The position numbers were made by a program, and so were the translations under genes. Under the pieces are notes generated by a model that ran no database searches, had not been told where the DNA came from, and was given only the letters and a program-made list of their open reading frames with translations. Shown here piece by piece: positions 1 through 12,511 of a stretch of 64,000 nucleotides of DNA; the stretch's first letter is position 1; every line of letters begins with the position of its first letter. This stretch comes from Acridotheres tristis (Eukaryota > Chordata > Aves > Passeriformes > Sturnidae): the NCBI GenBank assembly GCA_037013685.1, contig CM072886.1, positions 26,171,080 through 26,235,079 of the forward strand. Reading direction: 5' to 3'.

Positions 1-1634
1 TTCCCAACCTACAATAAATGCAGTAATAACAAGAAAACACTTCCATTTTACAAAGGTAAAAGTCTCCCATGAGAAAGAAAGAGATGGAACTTGAGAAAGA
101 AAGAGCACAGCAAAGCAATGCTATATTGTGTTTTTTGAAGGATGTCTGTGAATGCTAAGAGCATGTAAACAGTAGCCCTAGCTATAGCAGGAATAAGTAA
201 TACATTATTAGCAGCTTTTCCACTGGTTTATTATTCATTGTGGTCACTGTGAATTTAGGCCATATTCACTGATAAAATCTATTGGACCAGAAATTACTAT
301 GATGAAGAGAGAGTTGTGCCAGGTTAAAAACCATGATGGCTTAGAATATACTTTTAAAATACCTTTTGTTCTTCTGTTTCTTTGATTCTTGCAGTGGAAT
401 TGCACATCAAAATGCACTGCCAGGGCTTCAAAGCATCTCCATCCATACTTGTTCTACACAAAAAGTTGTTCCTAGCAGCAGCATGTTACCTACCACGTAC
501 GACACCAACAACATGCTCTTGGACAAACAGTTTCTTTCCTTTTTTTGACACAAAAGCTGGCAGTGCCCATTCTTCAAGTCATTGAAAAGTGATTGGCAGT
601 GAGCCATCACTTCCCCTTGTTTCCTACATACTGAAGTGCTTTTATATTTTTCCACTTTTCAAAGGTTAGTCTGAACTTAATGCTGAAAAATCATGAATTT
701 CTAACATAGTATATGCTAACACCTTGACTTGATACATTTGATACAACTAGTTTATTATATCTCTAATCTGGAATTAATAGTGCAAATTAAAATTGCCTTA
801 TTTAATTCAATTTCTTTGATTCTTTTAATTATTTTGATATATTTTAAATGGATCCAACTAAATAAATGAAATTTCTGTTATCTTAATTTACATTAGAGAG
901 TAGAATGTATGTGTGAATTAAACTCAGATTGACCTTTTAATGGCACTAACATCCAGCTTTTCATACCAGTTGCTCAGATACAAGTTTGCACTGCAAGCAG
1001 AAAAAAAATGAACACTGATATCAATTATCACATTTCTGGCTCACTGAAAACCAGAAACTGCCAGTTTTGATCCTAATGCTGCAGATGCATCCCCTTTAGG
1101 AAGGAACACTATTCCTTCCTGGAGCAATGCAAATATAAAAAATACAAAGTCTTTAACCATACTAGTTTTACACATGACAGATTTACATGGAGAAAAAGTG
1201 CTGTGTGCTATTGCACTCAGGTCAATGAATGCCTGTTAAGGTGCTGAAGAGCAAATGGTAGAGACAAGGCTATTTAAGGAATTTAAAGAATCTGTGGAAA
1301 TACTTTCAACCTTTCCAAAGTAGTCCTGTGCTTGTTTATTTTTTGTGAATTTGCATCTTCTAAATGGTTTTATTCTCTAATTTCTAGGTACAGTTATCAA
1401 GAAAAATAACAAGATTTTAATTTTTTCAATTAAAATACCTAGTTAGTAGCTTACCATGATTTTGCTTAATTTTACTATTTTAAAAGTTGGCAAAAACAGG
1501 CTGAGTTTGAAGGTATCTTGGGATAAAAGGCAGCCTAACCAATAAATATTAATCTGCTAACTCTACTTGTACATATATAAGGTTAAATTTAAGCACATAA
1601 GTAAACAGATGACAGAAAATAGGTTGGTAAATAC
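1..1634 (-). other. THSD7A: partial intron downstream of exon K
   Basis: AT-rich sequence following the exon K donor and running off the window. A stretch at 366-655 is open in three overlapping frames and follows a pyrimidine-rich tract ending in AG on the plus strand at 394. It resembles no known protein and does not match the next THSD7A exon. Nothing else was recognised. Confidence 0.65.
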
Positions 1635-1898
1635 CATGACTGTTGCATCGTGAGGTTTCCACAAGCCGATTGTTTTGGTCATAGCACGCCATGGCCTGGT
1701 AGCGATAGCCTTGCCCACATTCCTTAACATCTCCTTGTACCTTCATTCCCAGCAGCACTTCCATCTTCCCCTCTGGTAAAATGCAGTCTGACCAATTTCC
1801 CACAGGCTGAGCACTGTACTTGTCACACGGGCAAAACTGATTTTCAATCAGAGGATACAACTGAGAATTTCGACATTTGTCCTTTTTCTTACTTTTTC
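1635..1898 (-). CDS. THSD7A: THSD7A exon K: module with CPCDKY and GNWSDC
   Basis: This 264-nt exon (phase 1 to phase 1, 87 whole residues) has the acceptor tttctag and the donor GTATTT. It starts with a Lys-rich stretch (KSKKKDKCRN), then YPLIENQFCPCDKY, SAQPVGNWSDCILPEGK, a loop MEVLLGMKVQGDVKECGQGY and the strand RYQAMACYDQN, ending ETSRCNSHG. GNWSDC begins a new TSP1-like module, and its NWS is a sequon on the ladder Trp. Identity to human THSD7A is very high, making this the best single exon for the gene assignment. The next exon (human YIEEAC...) is not present in the last 1.6 kb of the window. Confidence 0.97.
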
Positions 1899-4225
1899 CT
1901 AGAAAGAAGAAATAATTATTAGAAAGCTTGTATCAGTTTACAGCTGATCTCCTAAAAATTTCATTTAGACTTCTGTAACAAGTGCTTGCAACTACACATA
2001 TATACCTAATACCTCTTACATTAATCATTATTAAATTATTGACTTGAATTTCTAAAGTGGTGGATATCCACAATTTGCACAAACACAATTTCTTTTTTAA
2101 AAAGAAGATGCAATTTATATTTAATTTGGATAAAAATGTTTCAGGAGTAAAGTTTGAAAAAGTTAGCAATTAAAAAAATACACTCTTTTTCTCCTATTTC
2201 ATCAACAGTGCCCAGTTCAATAACAAGACTTCTATCTTGACCAAGCTTTTTCAAGTTGAAGGAAGAAGTCAAGAAGGAAGTATCATGCATCTTTGCTACA
2301 CTAGTACCTTCTTTCAAAATGCAAAATTCTTTAATCACCTGTTATTGTATATTTGTTCATAATTACCATTCTTCCCCTCTAATAGAATAAGCTTTCTCTG
2401 AATTTGTTTCCATTCAGTTCTGTTCTTGTTTTATTTCCTGAACTGGAGCATAGCCATACACTCAATTTTCCCGTTCCATTAAATATACTTAAATCTTCTC
2501 TTTGGTAAAGTTTGCTTAGTTTTCCTTTCCATATCAGACAGTCCATATAAATTAATGTAGTAGTCTTTGCAAAAGTGTTACTAAGTAGTATCTAAATAGT
2601 TATTAGTTAGATATTGCTGTAAATTAATATTCCGTAGTATTTTCCTTGCTATTCAAAACAAGGCACTGGACATAACTTTGCATCCTTCATTCTTGTATTT
2701 GCTGCAGCCTTCATTTAGAAGAGAAAATGGGTACCTGGAGAAAAGTTTATCATTCTTTTGACAGCACAACTTCTTATTAAATGTATGCTTCTCCTTTGGA
2801 AGTATTTACCAGGAATAATTATGAATTTATTTCAAGTCAAGCATTATGAATTAGTCTGAATACACCACAGCACATATCACAGAGTTGGCAAGTTTGAAGA
2901 GGTAACTTAAATGAGGACAGGAAGTATCACAAAGTGTTAATGTGGTAGGAGAATATGTACTTTCTTGCTTTGTTTTTAAAATAAGGAAGAATATTGTTAG
3001 TCAGTTTTGTTCATTTTTTCCCTTGTGGAAGCAAACCTGACATAAAGCTTACTGGAATTATTAGACAGTCACAGTGAGGCTTCTTGAAGATCATGAATTA
3101 TTCATTGTCCACTGGTCTTCTGATTTACAGGGGGATGGAGATGGGGATAGGGTTTGGATCCTATCACATTCTTTCTGAGCCTGCTAATGGGCACCCCCCC
3201 TTAGCTACCTTTCCTCCACCACAGACAATACAGACTAATTGGCAAAGAGTGCTGTGACAGAGGCCAAGCCTCACTCTTGAGGTTTCAATTATAATTTAGA
3301 ACCAGGGCATGGGTTTTTTTTCACTTTATGCATAAGAAAAAATAATTAAAAAAACCAAAAAAACCCAACAGATAAAAAAGAAGTTGAGGAAAAAATGTTT
3401 CAAAGTGGAACAGTGTCCATTATGTAGAACAAGGAAAAGTCAGTAGCAAGGGCATTACTGGTAAATCATTTTATTCTGCCAAGTAAAACCTAAAGATCCT
3501 TCTTTGGATACAAAATAAGAGTATTATTACTTGTCTCAAGAAATAAGGCAAAAAATTAAGCAGTGTATTGCCTCATGTGGTCTGTGGTGCTGGATGCAGA
3601 CAATGAAAAAATGGAGAAAGAGAAAACTGGGAGAGCAAACTTTCAGCCAGAGAAAGGACAGGCTTAATTATAAATCTGACATTCAAGACTGCAGCTAAGT
3701 TCAAAAGAGGTAAGCCAAAGCTAAAGGCTGAAAATGGGGATCTATAGCAAAATGCTGAAAAATACTCAGCTGCCATAGTAATTCTAAATGCACCAAAAAA
3801 CACCATGAGTGAAAGAAGTCTGCTTTAGTGGAGACCAGGTGTGGGAAGAGGAAGGCAAGTGGGCTAACATCTGATCCTGTTAAGGTGAGATGATTGCTGA
3901 CTGATTTGTCAAAAAAAAAAAAAAACACAAGAAAACAAACAAAAAACCCCAACAGCTACTATGTGCACCATATTTAGAAAAAAGGTATTCTTCTATGTTT
4001 TCCCATCTTCTCTCTAGCCACTTACCCATATCAAGTCTCTGACATATGGCACAAGTTTCTACTCATGGGTATTGTTCCACCAGCAGTATACAGAACATGA
4101 CACTGGATCTGCTTTCTGCCACTATGACAAACACTTGTCATAAGGGAACCTCTGAAGTCCTCAGGTTTTAAACAAAACATTATCAATAATTAACAAAAGA
4201 AGCATTATTTGCTTGTTACTCTTAC
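1899..4225 (-). other. THSD7A: intron J-K (2,327 bp)
   Basis: AT-rich intron. A 15-base A run followed by an A-rich tract lies at 3911-3950 and another A-rich patch at 3330-3380. No transposon family was recognised. Confidence 0.75.
3911..3950. repeat. A-rich tract
   Basis: A run of 15 A followed by interrupted A/C-rich sequence. It could be an old poly-A tail, but no retrocopy was recognised upstream. Confidence 0.6.
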
Positions 4226-4420
4226 CAACAAGAGTGCGTTTTCTTGTTCTGACTCCTCCACAGTCCCCATTACAGGGAGAGAATTTTGACCAGTTCGTGA
4301 ACTGACAGTCATCTTGGCAGGGAATCTGGCACATCTGTGTTAAGGGTGGTAATGGGCCAGAGTATTTAAGGCACTCACTGATGTCAGCTTGTCCTCCATC
4401 TTGTCTGCGACAAGTAATTG
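4226..4420 (-). CDS. THSD7A: THSD7A exon J: TSP1 module with NWSKFSPCNGDC
   Basis: This 195-nt exon (phase 1 to phase 1, 64 whole residues) has the acceptor acttccag and the donor GTAAGA. The peptide completes an Ala, then reads ITCRRQDGGQADISECLKYS, GPLPPLTQMCQIPCQDDC and the core FTNWSKFSPCNGDCGGVRTR. The TSP1 tryptophan ladder is reduced here: WSKF has Phe in place of the second Trp. NWS is an N-glycosylation sequon overlapping the ladder Trp. The CNGDC group has Asp where an O-fucosylated Thr/Ser would sit. This TSP1 repeat therefore probably lacks O-fucose. The basic strand RKRTLV leads into exon K. Confidence 0.96.
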
Positions 4421-5121
4421 CTGGAAGTAAAAAAGATGGAGTCTAATTTAACTTTTTATTCTATTAATGTTTCTATTCAGTTAAGTCTACAATATTCTAT
4501 AAAAAAATAATTCTGAAAGCCCAGAATACAACATACATTACAAAATATCACAATATTTGCCACTGGTTTTACCTTGAATGAATGCATTTGACATTTCTCA
4601 CTTAAGATTTTGTTTAAAATAATTTATCAGGAGTTACCAGGAAAAAAAAAAAATTACAGATAACTGTAAATATTATAAAGGTTGCACCATGTTATCCACA
4701 CCTGTTATATCACTTTACACATTATCATTTCTCCTGGTATCACTGATACAATCTACATCTCAGACACTAAAAAAATTGCAATATCATCTTAAGTAACATA
4801 ATTGTTTTACCAGCAGATTGAATTTTAGAAATATGAATAGAGTTCTGGATACCACTTTACAACCATATTGCTGCCTGATGTTCTTCAGCAATTTTTGGTC
4901 TTGAAAAAGACTTGAAGAATACAGCATGTTTTGTAGGGCAAGATCATCAGCCAGCAGAGGTGCAGCTTAATAGAACAGGATAGCCATGTCCTGGATAAAA
5001 GCTTCTTACTTAAGAAGAAAAACAAGTTCCTTGAGGAAACACAAGGTCACACAATGTAGGTGTTGGAACATAAGGATTTACAAAGAATAGGGAGGGCACT
5101 TTCATTAATATAGTCTTTAAC

Positions 5122-5955
5122 AATCACAGAATGGTTAATGTTAAGGGACCATTGGAGGTCCCTGCTCAAGCAGAGTCCCCTCGTGCACATGGCACAGAAC
5201 TGTGCCCAGAAGGCTCTTGAATATCTCCAGGGAAGGAGATGCTCAGCCATACTCACAGAGTAAAAACGCTGTTCCTCATGTTCAGGTGTAACTTTCTGTG
5301 GTTCAGTTTCTGCCTGTTTCCTCTTGTCCTAGAACGTGGCACCTCCAAGAAGAGCCTGGCTTCATTATATTGACATTCTCCCTTCAAATACTTATAAACA
5401 TTGATATGAAGCCCTCTCAGTCTTCTCGAGAGTGAAGAGGCCCAGCTCTCTCAGTCTTTCCTCACAAGAGAGATGCTCCAGTCCCTTAATCATCATTGTC
5501 ACCCTCAGCTGGATCTGCTCCAGAAGTTCCATATCTCTTTTACTGAGGAGCCCAGAACTGGATGCCAGGAGCTGCCTCACCAAGGCTGAGCAGGGGGCAG
5601 GTTCATCTCCCTCAGCCTGCTAGCAATGCTCTTCCTAATAAACCCAGGACAGCACCGGCATTTTTGGCCACAAAGAACATCACTGGCTCATGGAAAGCTC
5701 ATTGTCCACAAAGACCCCCAGGCCCTTCTCCACAGAGCTGCTCTCCAGTAGGTCAGTCCTGATGCATGGGGGTAATTCCTCCCCAAGTGCAGGACCCTGC
5801 ACTTGCCCCTGTAGAATATCAGATGGTTCTTCCCTGCCCATCTCTCCTAACTGCCCAGATCCTTCTGAATGGCTACACAGCCCTCTGTGGTATCAACCAC
5901 TCATCCCAGCAAACCTGCTGAGGAGGCACTCCACCTCTTCATGGAAGTCAACAGT
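5122..5955 (-). mobile_element. CR1 LINE fragment, antisense to the plus strand
   Basis: On the plus strand it begins with aatcacagaatggtt, the reverse complement of the typical CR1 3' end. It continues through the reverse complement of the CR1 3' region, including ctcagctggatctgctccag, gagcccagaactggatgcc, gcaggaccctgcacttg and an end resembling gcaaacctgctgagg. The element therefore lies in minus orientation, the same as THSD7A transcription. It is about 830 bp, diverged and 5'-truncated. CR1 is the dominant avian LINE and supports a bird or reptile source. Confidence 0.85.
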
Positions 5956-6409
5956 GCTTTGTAATTGTTTCTCAAGTATTTTTTTAAGCATGGTTACTTA
6001 TCTATTCTAAGCTCAATAAACCTAACTTTAGCTCCTTCCCCAAAGCATCGTAAGACTTATTATACAGTAACAAGATAACAAACTTCTAGTTGTTTGTTCA
6101 CACAATAGAATTATATTTATGCTTCTTGGCATCTGACAGCACACAGTAGATGCGCTAGCTCGAATGTAAAATAATTTGGGTCACCTATTGTTGCAGTAGC
6201 ATTGCATCCAAATATTCTGTATTCATATGAAGGAATATAGCTTTTAATATGATACTCCACAGTTTAAGCATAGCTCTTCTTATTGTGCTGACAATAATTG
6301 CTTTATTAGCACAAATTGAAAAGAAAATCAAGTTCAATTGTTGGAGAAAAGGGGAATATGAATGCAACACTTCAAAATAAAAAAGAAATAAAAAAGAAAA
6401 CTACTATAA

Positions 6410-6718
6410 GTAGGTAAGAAGAGGGGCAGGTGCCCATCTTTCCTCTCAGGTGACCACTGGAAGGATGTGAGGGAATGGCCTGAGGCTGTGTCAGTGGGTA
6501 TTAGTTTAGACATTAGGAAAATGTACTTCATCCAGTTGGGAACTGAAACAGGTTTCCCAGGAAACTGGTCACAGCACCAAGCCTGACAGAGTTCAAAAAG
6601 CATTGGGACAACACTCAGGCACATGGTGTGACTCTTGGGGCTATCCTGTGCAGGGCCAGGTGCTGGATTTCCTTGAAGGTCCCTTCCAACTCTGGATATT
6701 CTATGATTTTATAACTAT
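6410..6718 (+). mobile_element. CR1 LINE 3' end, sense
   Basis: Matches the CR1 3' terminal region in sense orientation: accaagcctgacagagttc, gggacaacactcaggcac, ctcttggggctatcctgtgc and tcccttccaactctgg, ending atattctatgattttat. About 300 bp, strongly 5'-truncated and moderately diverged. It lies opposite to THSD7A transcription. Confidence 0.85.
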
Positions 6719-9315
6719 TTTTTCCTGGAGGAAAAAAGGAAGCATATTTAAGGAAACTTTTTTTTTTTAGATTGCTTTAAGGTAATTGTCATGGTCTAGT
6801 GACCTGTGATTTCTTAAGAGAGATTTTTAGTCTGACAGTTCTAAACTTAATTCCTGCCTCATGATGACTTAGGAAGCTGAACTTGATGACCTATGTGTTC
6901 CGTTTCAAGTCCGTGTGCCTACTAAAACATATCCAAAGGTCCCAAGGGAATTGTTTTTGCCACACATCTACTAGAAAACACAGAAAAGGAGGGAGGTGTG
7001 TTTTTCCTGAGACACTGAGCAAACAACTTCCCTGATCCTTGACTGCCCTTTGGAGCAGGGCTGCCAGCACTGTTTGTAATAGGCTCAGTACTGCATTAGG
7101 TTGTGCTTATTGGGGGACTGACCAGCTGCACACTGTCTAATACAATTATTCTGTCAAATCCTATTACTATTGGTGAGGTTCACATGAGGAAAATTTTTTT
7201 TCAGATATAATTACAGTGAATCAGTGAGAAAAATCAAATATCTAAAAATTAAAAATCCATACTATCAGATTTCTAAGATTACATAAATATTTTGGAAAAA
7301 CACAAGTCAAACTGCTATCTTCCAATAGAAGCCTAGGCTATGGCTTTGGATTCTTGTGAGATGCTCTTCTCTACTAATAGCACACATCAATATCCCTAAG
7401 ATAAAAGCATAATTCAGACTAGTTTTACCATGTGGAAATTCACAGAGGTCAAACCTAAATCCTCTGTCTTGAATTTGGCCCTGCTATATGCACACATCAG
7501 CAGAACTAATTGCATTATCTTCATTGCATTCTCAGGGAGATAGAGGCCACAATTTTCAACAGTGAAAACTACACCTAACCAAGGGCTAAAAGACAGTCTA
7601 GCTAACTTGTCAATATCCTTTAATAACTTTCTTTAAAAGTTTAATACTCATTTTACATACTGCCTCTCCATCTAGTTCTTGGATAGGAGAATAAGCATTG
7701 TCCACCAAAGAACATTCTTTCTTTCTAGCTAAATTGACTTTTTCGAAAACCTATATTCATTCCCTCATCCCTTCTAGTTATAAAACATTACTCCATAAGC
7801 AGATATCTATTACATCATAAATTTTTTCAAACTCCTATTAATGCATCTAATTTACATCTGGCAGACTCAGGTGAAAAGCTCCCCTGAGGATTAACACTTT
7901 GTTTTTATTTTTCCAGATTAACTGTCAGTTGTACTGTAGCAATCAAAGCAGGAAAACTTCATTCTCAAGACCTAAATATTTCACCTTAATAACAACACAA
8001 AGTGGAGGACAGCTTGACATACTAAATCAATTCCTGCATCTTAATTTTCACAGTGCCTCTCCATAACTTTTCATGCTACTTCTAGTTGACAAGACCTGGA
8101 TGACTCCATCTATATTCCATTTGCTTATTGTTATTTTCCAGATTCAGGTATCAATGTGAAAGGTTCCTACTCCTTAGGACTGCTGAAAAGTGGGTATTTT
8201 TCCAGTATTAGAAACAGGGATTTTGTCAACTGTATACATTCCATTAATACATTCTTTTGGCCAGGTAACTGTCTTGACATCTGAAATGCTCTCACTGTTA
8301 GAGGAGTTACTTTTTCCACTCACAAGCTAATCTGGGCAAACTCATCCCCTGCCTCTTTGATCAAACCCATGGTTGCTTAAGTAGAGGTTGCTGAGATTGA
8401 TGATTTACTCAGAGAAGTGTCTTCAACTACTATAAAGCTATATCCAGGCTAATTATTTTGCTCGTACAACCACATTATATTTATTACAGGTATTAGTAGT
8501 AAGTGGAAAGCGCATGGTTCTTCCATTACTGAATTAAACACAGTAATTATTAAGTGAAAACATAAAATAAGAATACAGCTAACAGAAAAATCAAATTTAA
8601 CATGGAAATCATTCACTTATAAAACTGTTCTGGTGTTTAACAACTATTAGCTCCCAGAAGAAAGGTGGGAAATAAACAGCAGTCTAAATTTTATACACAA
8701 GGGACTCTGATGTAATTAAAACTTTATCAGATAGCATTGTTTCCACCAAGTCCCCACAGGAAACTACAGGCTAATATATTTCTTGCTGGAATAATGGAGG
8801 ACTGAGATTGTATTTTAGCAAGTCATGTCATGTGTGAGTCTGTTTAAAACCCTTTCCAGTACTACCATCATTAGCATACTTCAGCGACATTTCACTGAGG
8901 TGTGAGATTCAGTGGCTCCTATAACTAAAAATTTCTTTATAAATGAAGGTGCTCTAGGTTCTCTATTGTCTTTCTTTTACAACACACTTGTGATATAATT
9001 TTTTTAAATTGCTAAGTATTTTTAACAACAAAAATATTCTTTTTCAATTCTAGAAAACAAGAATTATTTCAGCAAACTAACTTTTCTATTACCTTTTATC
9101 ATGTTGTCTAAGCTATGATCTCATCTATGTTTATTTCCTTCTTTGTGGGACACAGCAGACTAGACTCAGTGTGACAAAATATTCCTACCACAAAGTATCT
9201 TAAGAAGAAGCATATGCCCTTAATATTGTGAAAATACAAGACTGAGTGCTCTTTATGTTCCAAAGATAATAACAATGTATTTCTGCCAAATAAAGTTGTC
9301 TGGCTATTGTGGCTC

Positions 9316-9333
9316 TTTTTTTTTTTTTTTTTT
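9316..9333. repeat. T homopolymer (18)
   Basis: Uninterrupted run of 18 T. Confidence 0.85.
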
Positions 9334-11835
9334 CAAATAAAAAATTAAGTTCTCATGTAAACACTGCTTTCGAACAGTTTCCAAGTTCTTACTTATGACT
9401 CCCGAAGTTGATCACTGTACTTTGCAATGACTAAAATACAGACCAGGCAATAGAGCTCTCATCTGTTAAGTCTCAATGACATTAAAATAGTAGTTTATGA
9501 AGAGCAGTACTCCATGATTTTGACTTCTTTCCTGTACTTTCAATAAGGGCATGTAACACCCACAACATCAAAGTCCCTGCTTCCATAAGCAATGCCTGGA
9601 GAGGGAGGCTGCTATGCCTATATAGCTATGGAGTGAGCAAGGAGATTTTGACCACTGGTTCTGCCTTCGAGCCTCCCCATGGCTCTAACAAGCCTGCAAG
9701 GCCTCTCTATGTGCCCATGGCCATCCTGGAAAGCTTCCTTGCATTCCTCTGTCTTCCAAATAACTACACACACCCTGTGAATGAAGAATCGTGAGAGCTC
9801 AAGACCAGGTCTTTAATAAAAGCCAATTCCCAGTGACATCAAGCACAGCTATTCAGGAATTTTCTCTGACAGCCAGGTCACTTTAACTTCTGTTTAAATT
9901 TACAAATAACCTTCCTCTTGCTATTACAGAATATACTGACATATTTTGCAATTTTCATTCCATTCCTCCCACAAATCTCTGAGGAAGATTCATGGTGGCA
10001 AGGACTGCAGGCTGTGCATCCTTCTGCAAATCTCTTTTCGGTCACTGGGATGGCCCTTACCATGTGCATCCATCCATATACATCATGATGTGATTCGGTT
10101 ATTGCAGTTTGGGCACTCGAGCTTCTCATCTGCTACCTGTCCTCTTCACTGCCATTGGGATGCAGCCCAACAAGCCCTACTTAAATTTGCAGGAGCTACT
10201 GGCAAAACAAGTTCTATTAACTTTCTTAGGTTTTCCTATACAATTCAAAAGGGAGTTGATCTGTATTTCTAGGTTCCTTCATAAGCCACTAAGTTGAGAT
10301 TTACTAACACAGATTTAAGCATAACGCATACCTGCCTAAATTGCTCCCAATTTCAAACTTAGCTTTACTAAGCATTTATTCTCTTGTCTGGTTGTTGCCT
10401 TATTTTTATTTTCTTGGTGGGGGGTGGGGGTGTTTTGTATTTGCCACCACTGTGCCTCTCTCTCCTGAATTTCAGATGACTCATCAATACATCTAATCAA
10501 ATAATCTTGTTACTTGAAAAACAGTATATGAAAATAAACATAAATGTTGCAGCCAAATATGGCTTTTCTCTGTATTTCCTTTTCTTATTGGGTAGGGTCA
10601 AAAGGAAGTTTCAAACTCCTTGCTGATGCACATATATCATCTCTTGAGGGTTTTGAACAAAAGACGCAAGCCTTAAGTAGCTTCAGTTCTGCAATACATT
10701 CCTGCCCTGCTTACCCACCATTAAAAGGCATTTTATCAGGGATACAAATTCAGATTTTCATTCATCATAGGAATTCAATACAATTGTCATGACTGCTAGC
10801 CTTCTTCAAATAAAGTTCATGACTACAGCAATGAAGTTGCTGCTCAGTATTAAATGCTATTTTACTGTGCTTAAGACTAGCTATAAATATTCGCCCATTG
10901 TTTGTATGAATAGCTAACAAACATTTTATAAAAATACTTCTAAAAAATTCTTTTTTTTTTAACCAAAACCCAGAAACCACCATTCTCTTTCCTCTGCATT
11001 GACCCAAGGTACAGTTTTACGACATTCATATAACCTGACATGATTTGTAACAAAACTTCATTATACAAGACAGATAGAAACAAAGTTGTCTTTAACAATG
11101 AATCACAGTTCTAAACTTTATGATCCACCCAAGTATCTCTTTTGCCAAGACGGATAAAATGTGATAAAAAAGCTGAAGAATGGAAGCGTAAATAGTAAAG
11201 CTGTGATACAAAGCAAGGTGTGCATATGCTCTAGTTACTCACAGACTCCTAAGATCAGACACCTAACCAGTCATTTTTAATGATTTCTAACTTCCAGTTT
11301 TTCCTTCAGATTTAATTGTCTTTCTAACTAAAATATTAACAGTAGCACTTTGTTTCGTTAAAAATAAAGTGCTAATGAATGCATGGTCAGATGTGCCTTT
11401 TCCCTGGTGTACATGCCTATACTTTCCCATTTAACACATTTGCTGATAATCTATGTGCTACAGTGTTTGTGCGTGGGCAATCAGATCAGAAATAGGACAA
11501 GCTGATAGCAATGGCAACATCCCCTTGCACTGAAAAAGAGGAACTCAGAACTCTTTCCACATAGAAGAATGGAATTAATTGCTCTACTGAGTATCAACAC
11601 AAAACGAAAAGGCATGGGAAAACAAATGGCAGAGATTACTTCTATAAGATTATTGTTTCACTTTGTCAAAAACAAATTGGCACAAACAGATGGATGCATG
11701 TGTGATTTCTGCATTCATGAGCACCAGCAACTTGAGAGAGAACTCTTTCTCAACTGAAAAAGAAATGCTGGTATGTCAACAATTTTCAAAATGTGGTCAA
11801 TATTTGTACAGAATTCACCAACAAACAGCTAAATA

Positions 11836-11863
11836 TACTGATCAAAATGTACTGATCAAAATA
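11836..11863. repeat. 14-bp near-tandem duplication
   Basis: tactgatcaaaatg is followed directly by tactgatcaaaata. Confidence 0.7.
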
Positions 11864-12477
11864 TCTGTATTACAGCAGCAATCATAAATGCAGCACCAGA
11901 ATGTTATATCAAATGGACTTCATATTTCAGTGTTTAGCATTTTGTGATTCTGGAGTGGTTAAAAAGAAGTGCACAGTAGTAGCTCAGTCTTTTCTGTAGC
12001 TACATCACAAAATAGCCATTAAAGAAATTATTTATAGTACAGAATTTTTTAGTGACACATTATTATGCAAAGTTTTCCACAGCCTGCATAAATTTTATTT
12101 AGGAGTAGCCAAGTGTGCAAGAGGGTGCCAAGAATTATCAGGGAGAGGAGATAAAACCTATTCTGGAGTCTTCCTTCAGGAACTGGTGAAATCTTTCTAA
12201 TACTGACCAGGGCAGAGCTCAGTTAGGCAGATGTTTGCTTTCAGGTCAGCCTCCCTTCAGTGAGCACCTTGCATTAAATAAATTCTTGTGCAGGGGGCCA
12301 AACAATGTAATGTGTATCACTAAAAAATCACACATGGCTATTTTGATGGCGGAATTTGTAAGAGGGGACAGGGAATCTGTTGATGCCCTGTGTAGGAGAT
12401 AAATTATATTATCACATAAAACACACTATTCATGTTCAAAATGCAATTTACTGAGATGTAGAGTGAAAGAAAAACAC

Positions 12478-12511
12478 TTTAGTTTAGTAATCTCTTTAGT
12501 TTAGTAATCTC
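12478..12511. repeat. exact 17-bp tandem duplication
   Basis: The unit tttagtttagtaatctc occurs twice head to tail with no mismatch, suggesting a recent replication slip. Confidence 0.85.

Noticed and set aside
1..1634. Search for the next THSD7A exon (human YIEEAC...)
   Set aside because: No minus-strand frame carries the expected Cys and Trp pattern; the exon must lie outside the window.
3560..3925. Possible retrocopy ending in a poly-A run
   Set aside because: The sequence before the A run has no recognisable coding content or repeat family, and no target-site duplication was evident.
5432..6010. Plus-strand open frames of 63-106 codons
   Set aside because: They lie in the antisense of a CR1 fragment and do not encode a known product.
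10416..10432. G-rich tract as a G-quadruplex
   Set aside because: There are only two long G runs; a stable four-run arrangement is doubtful.
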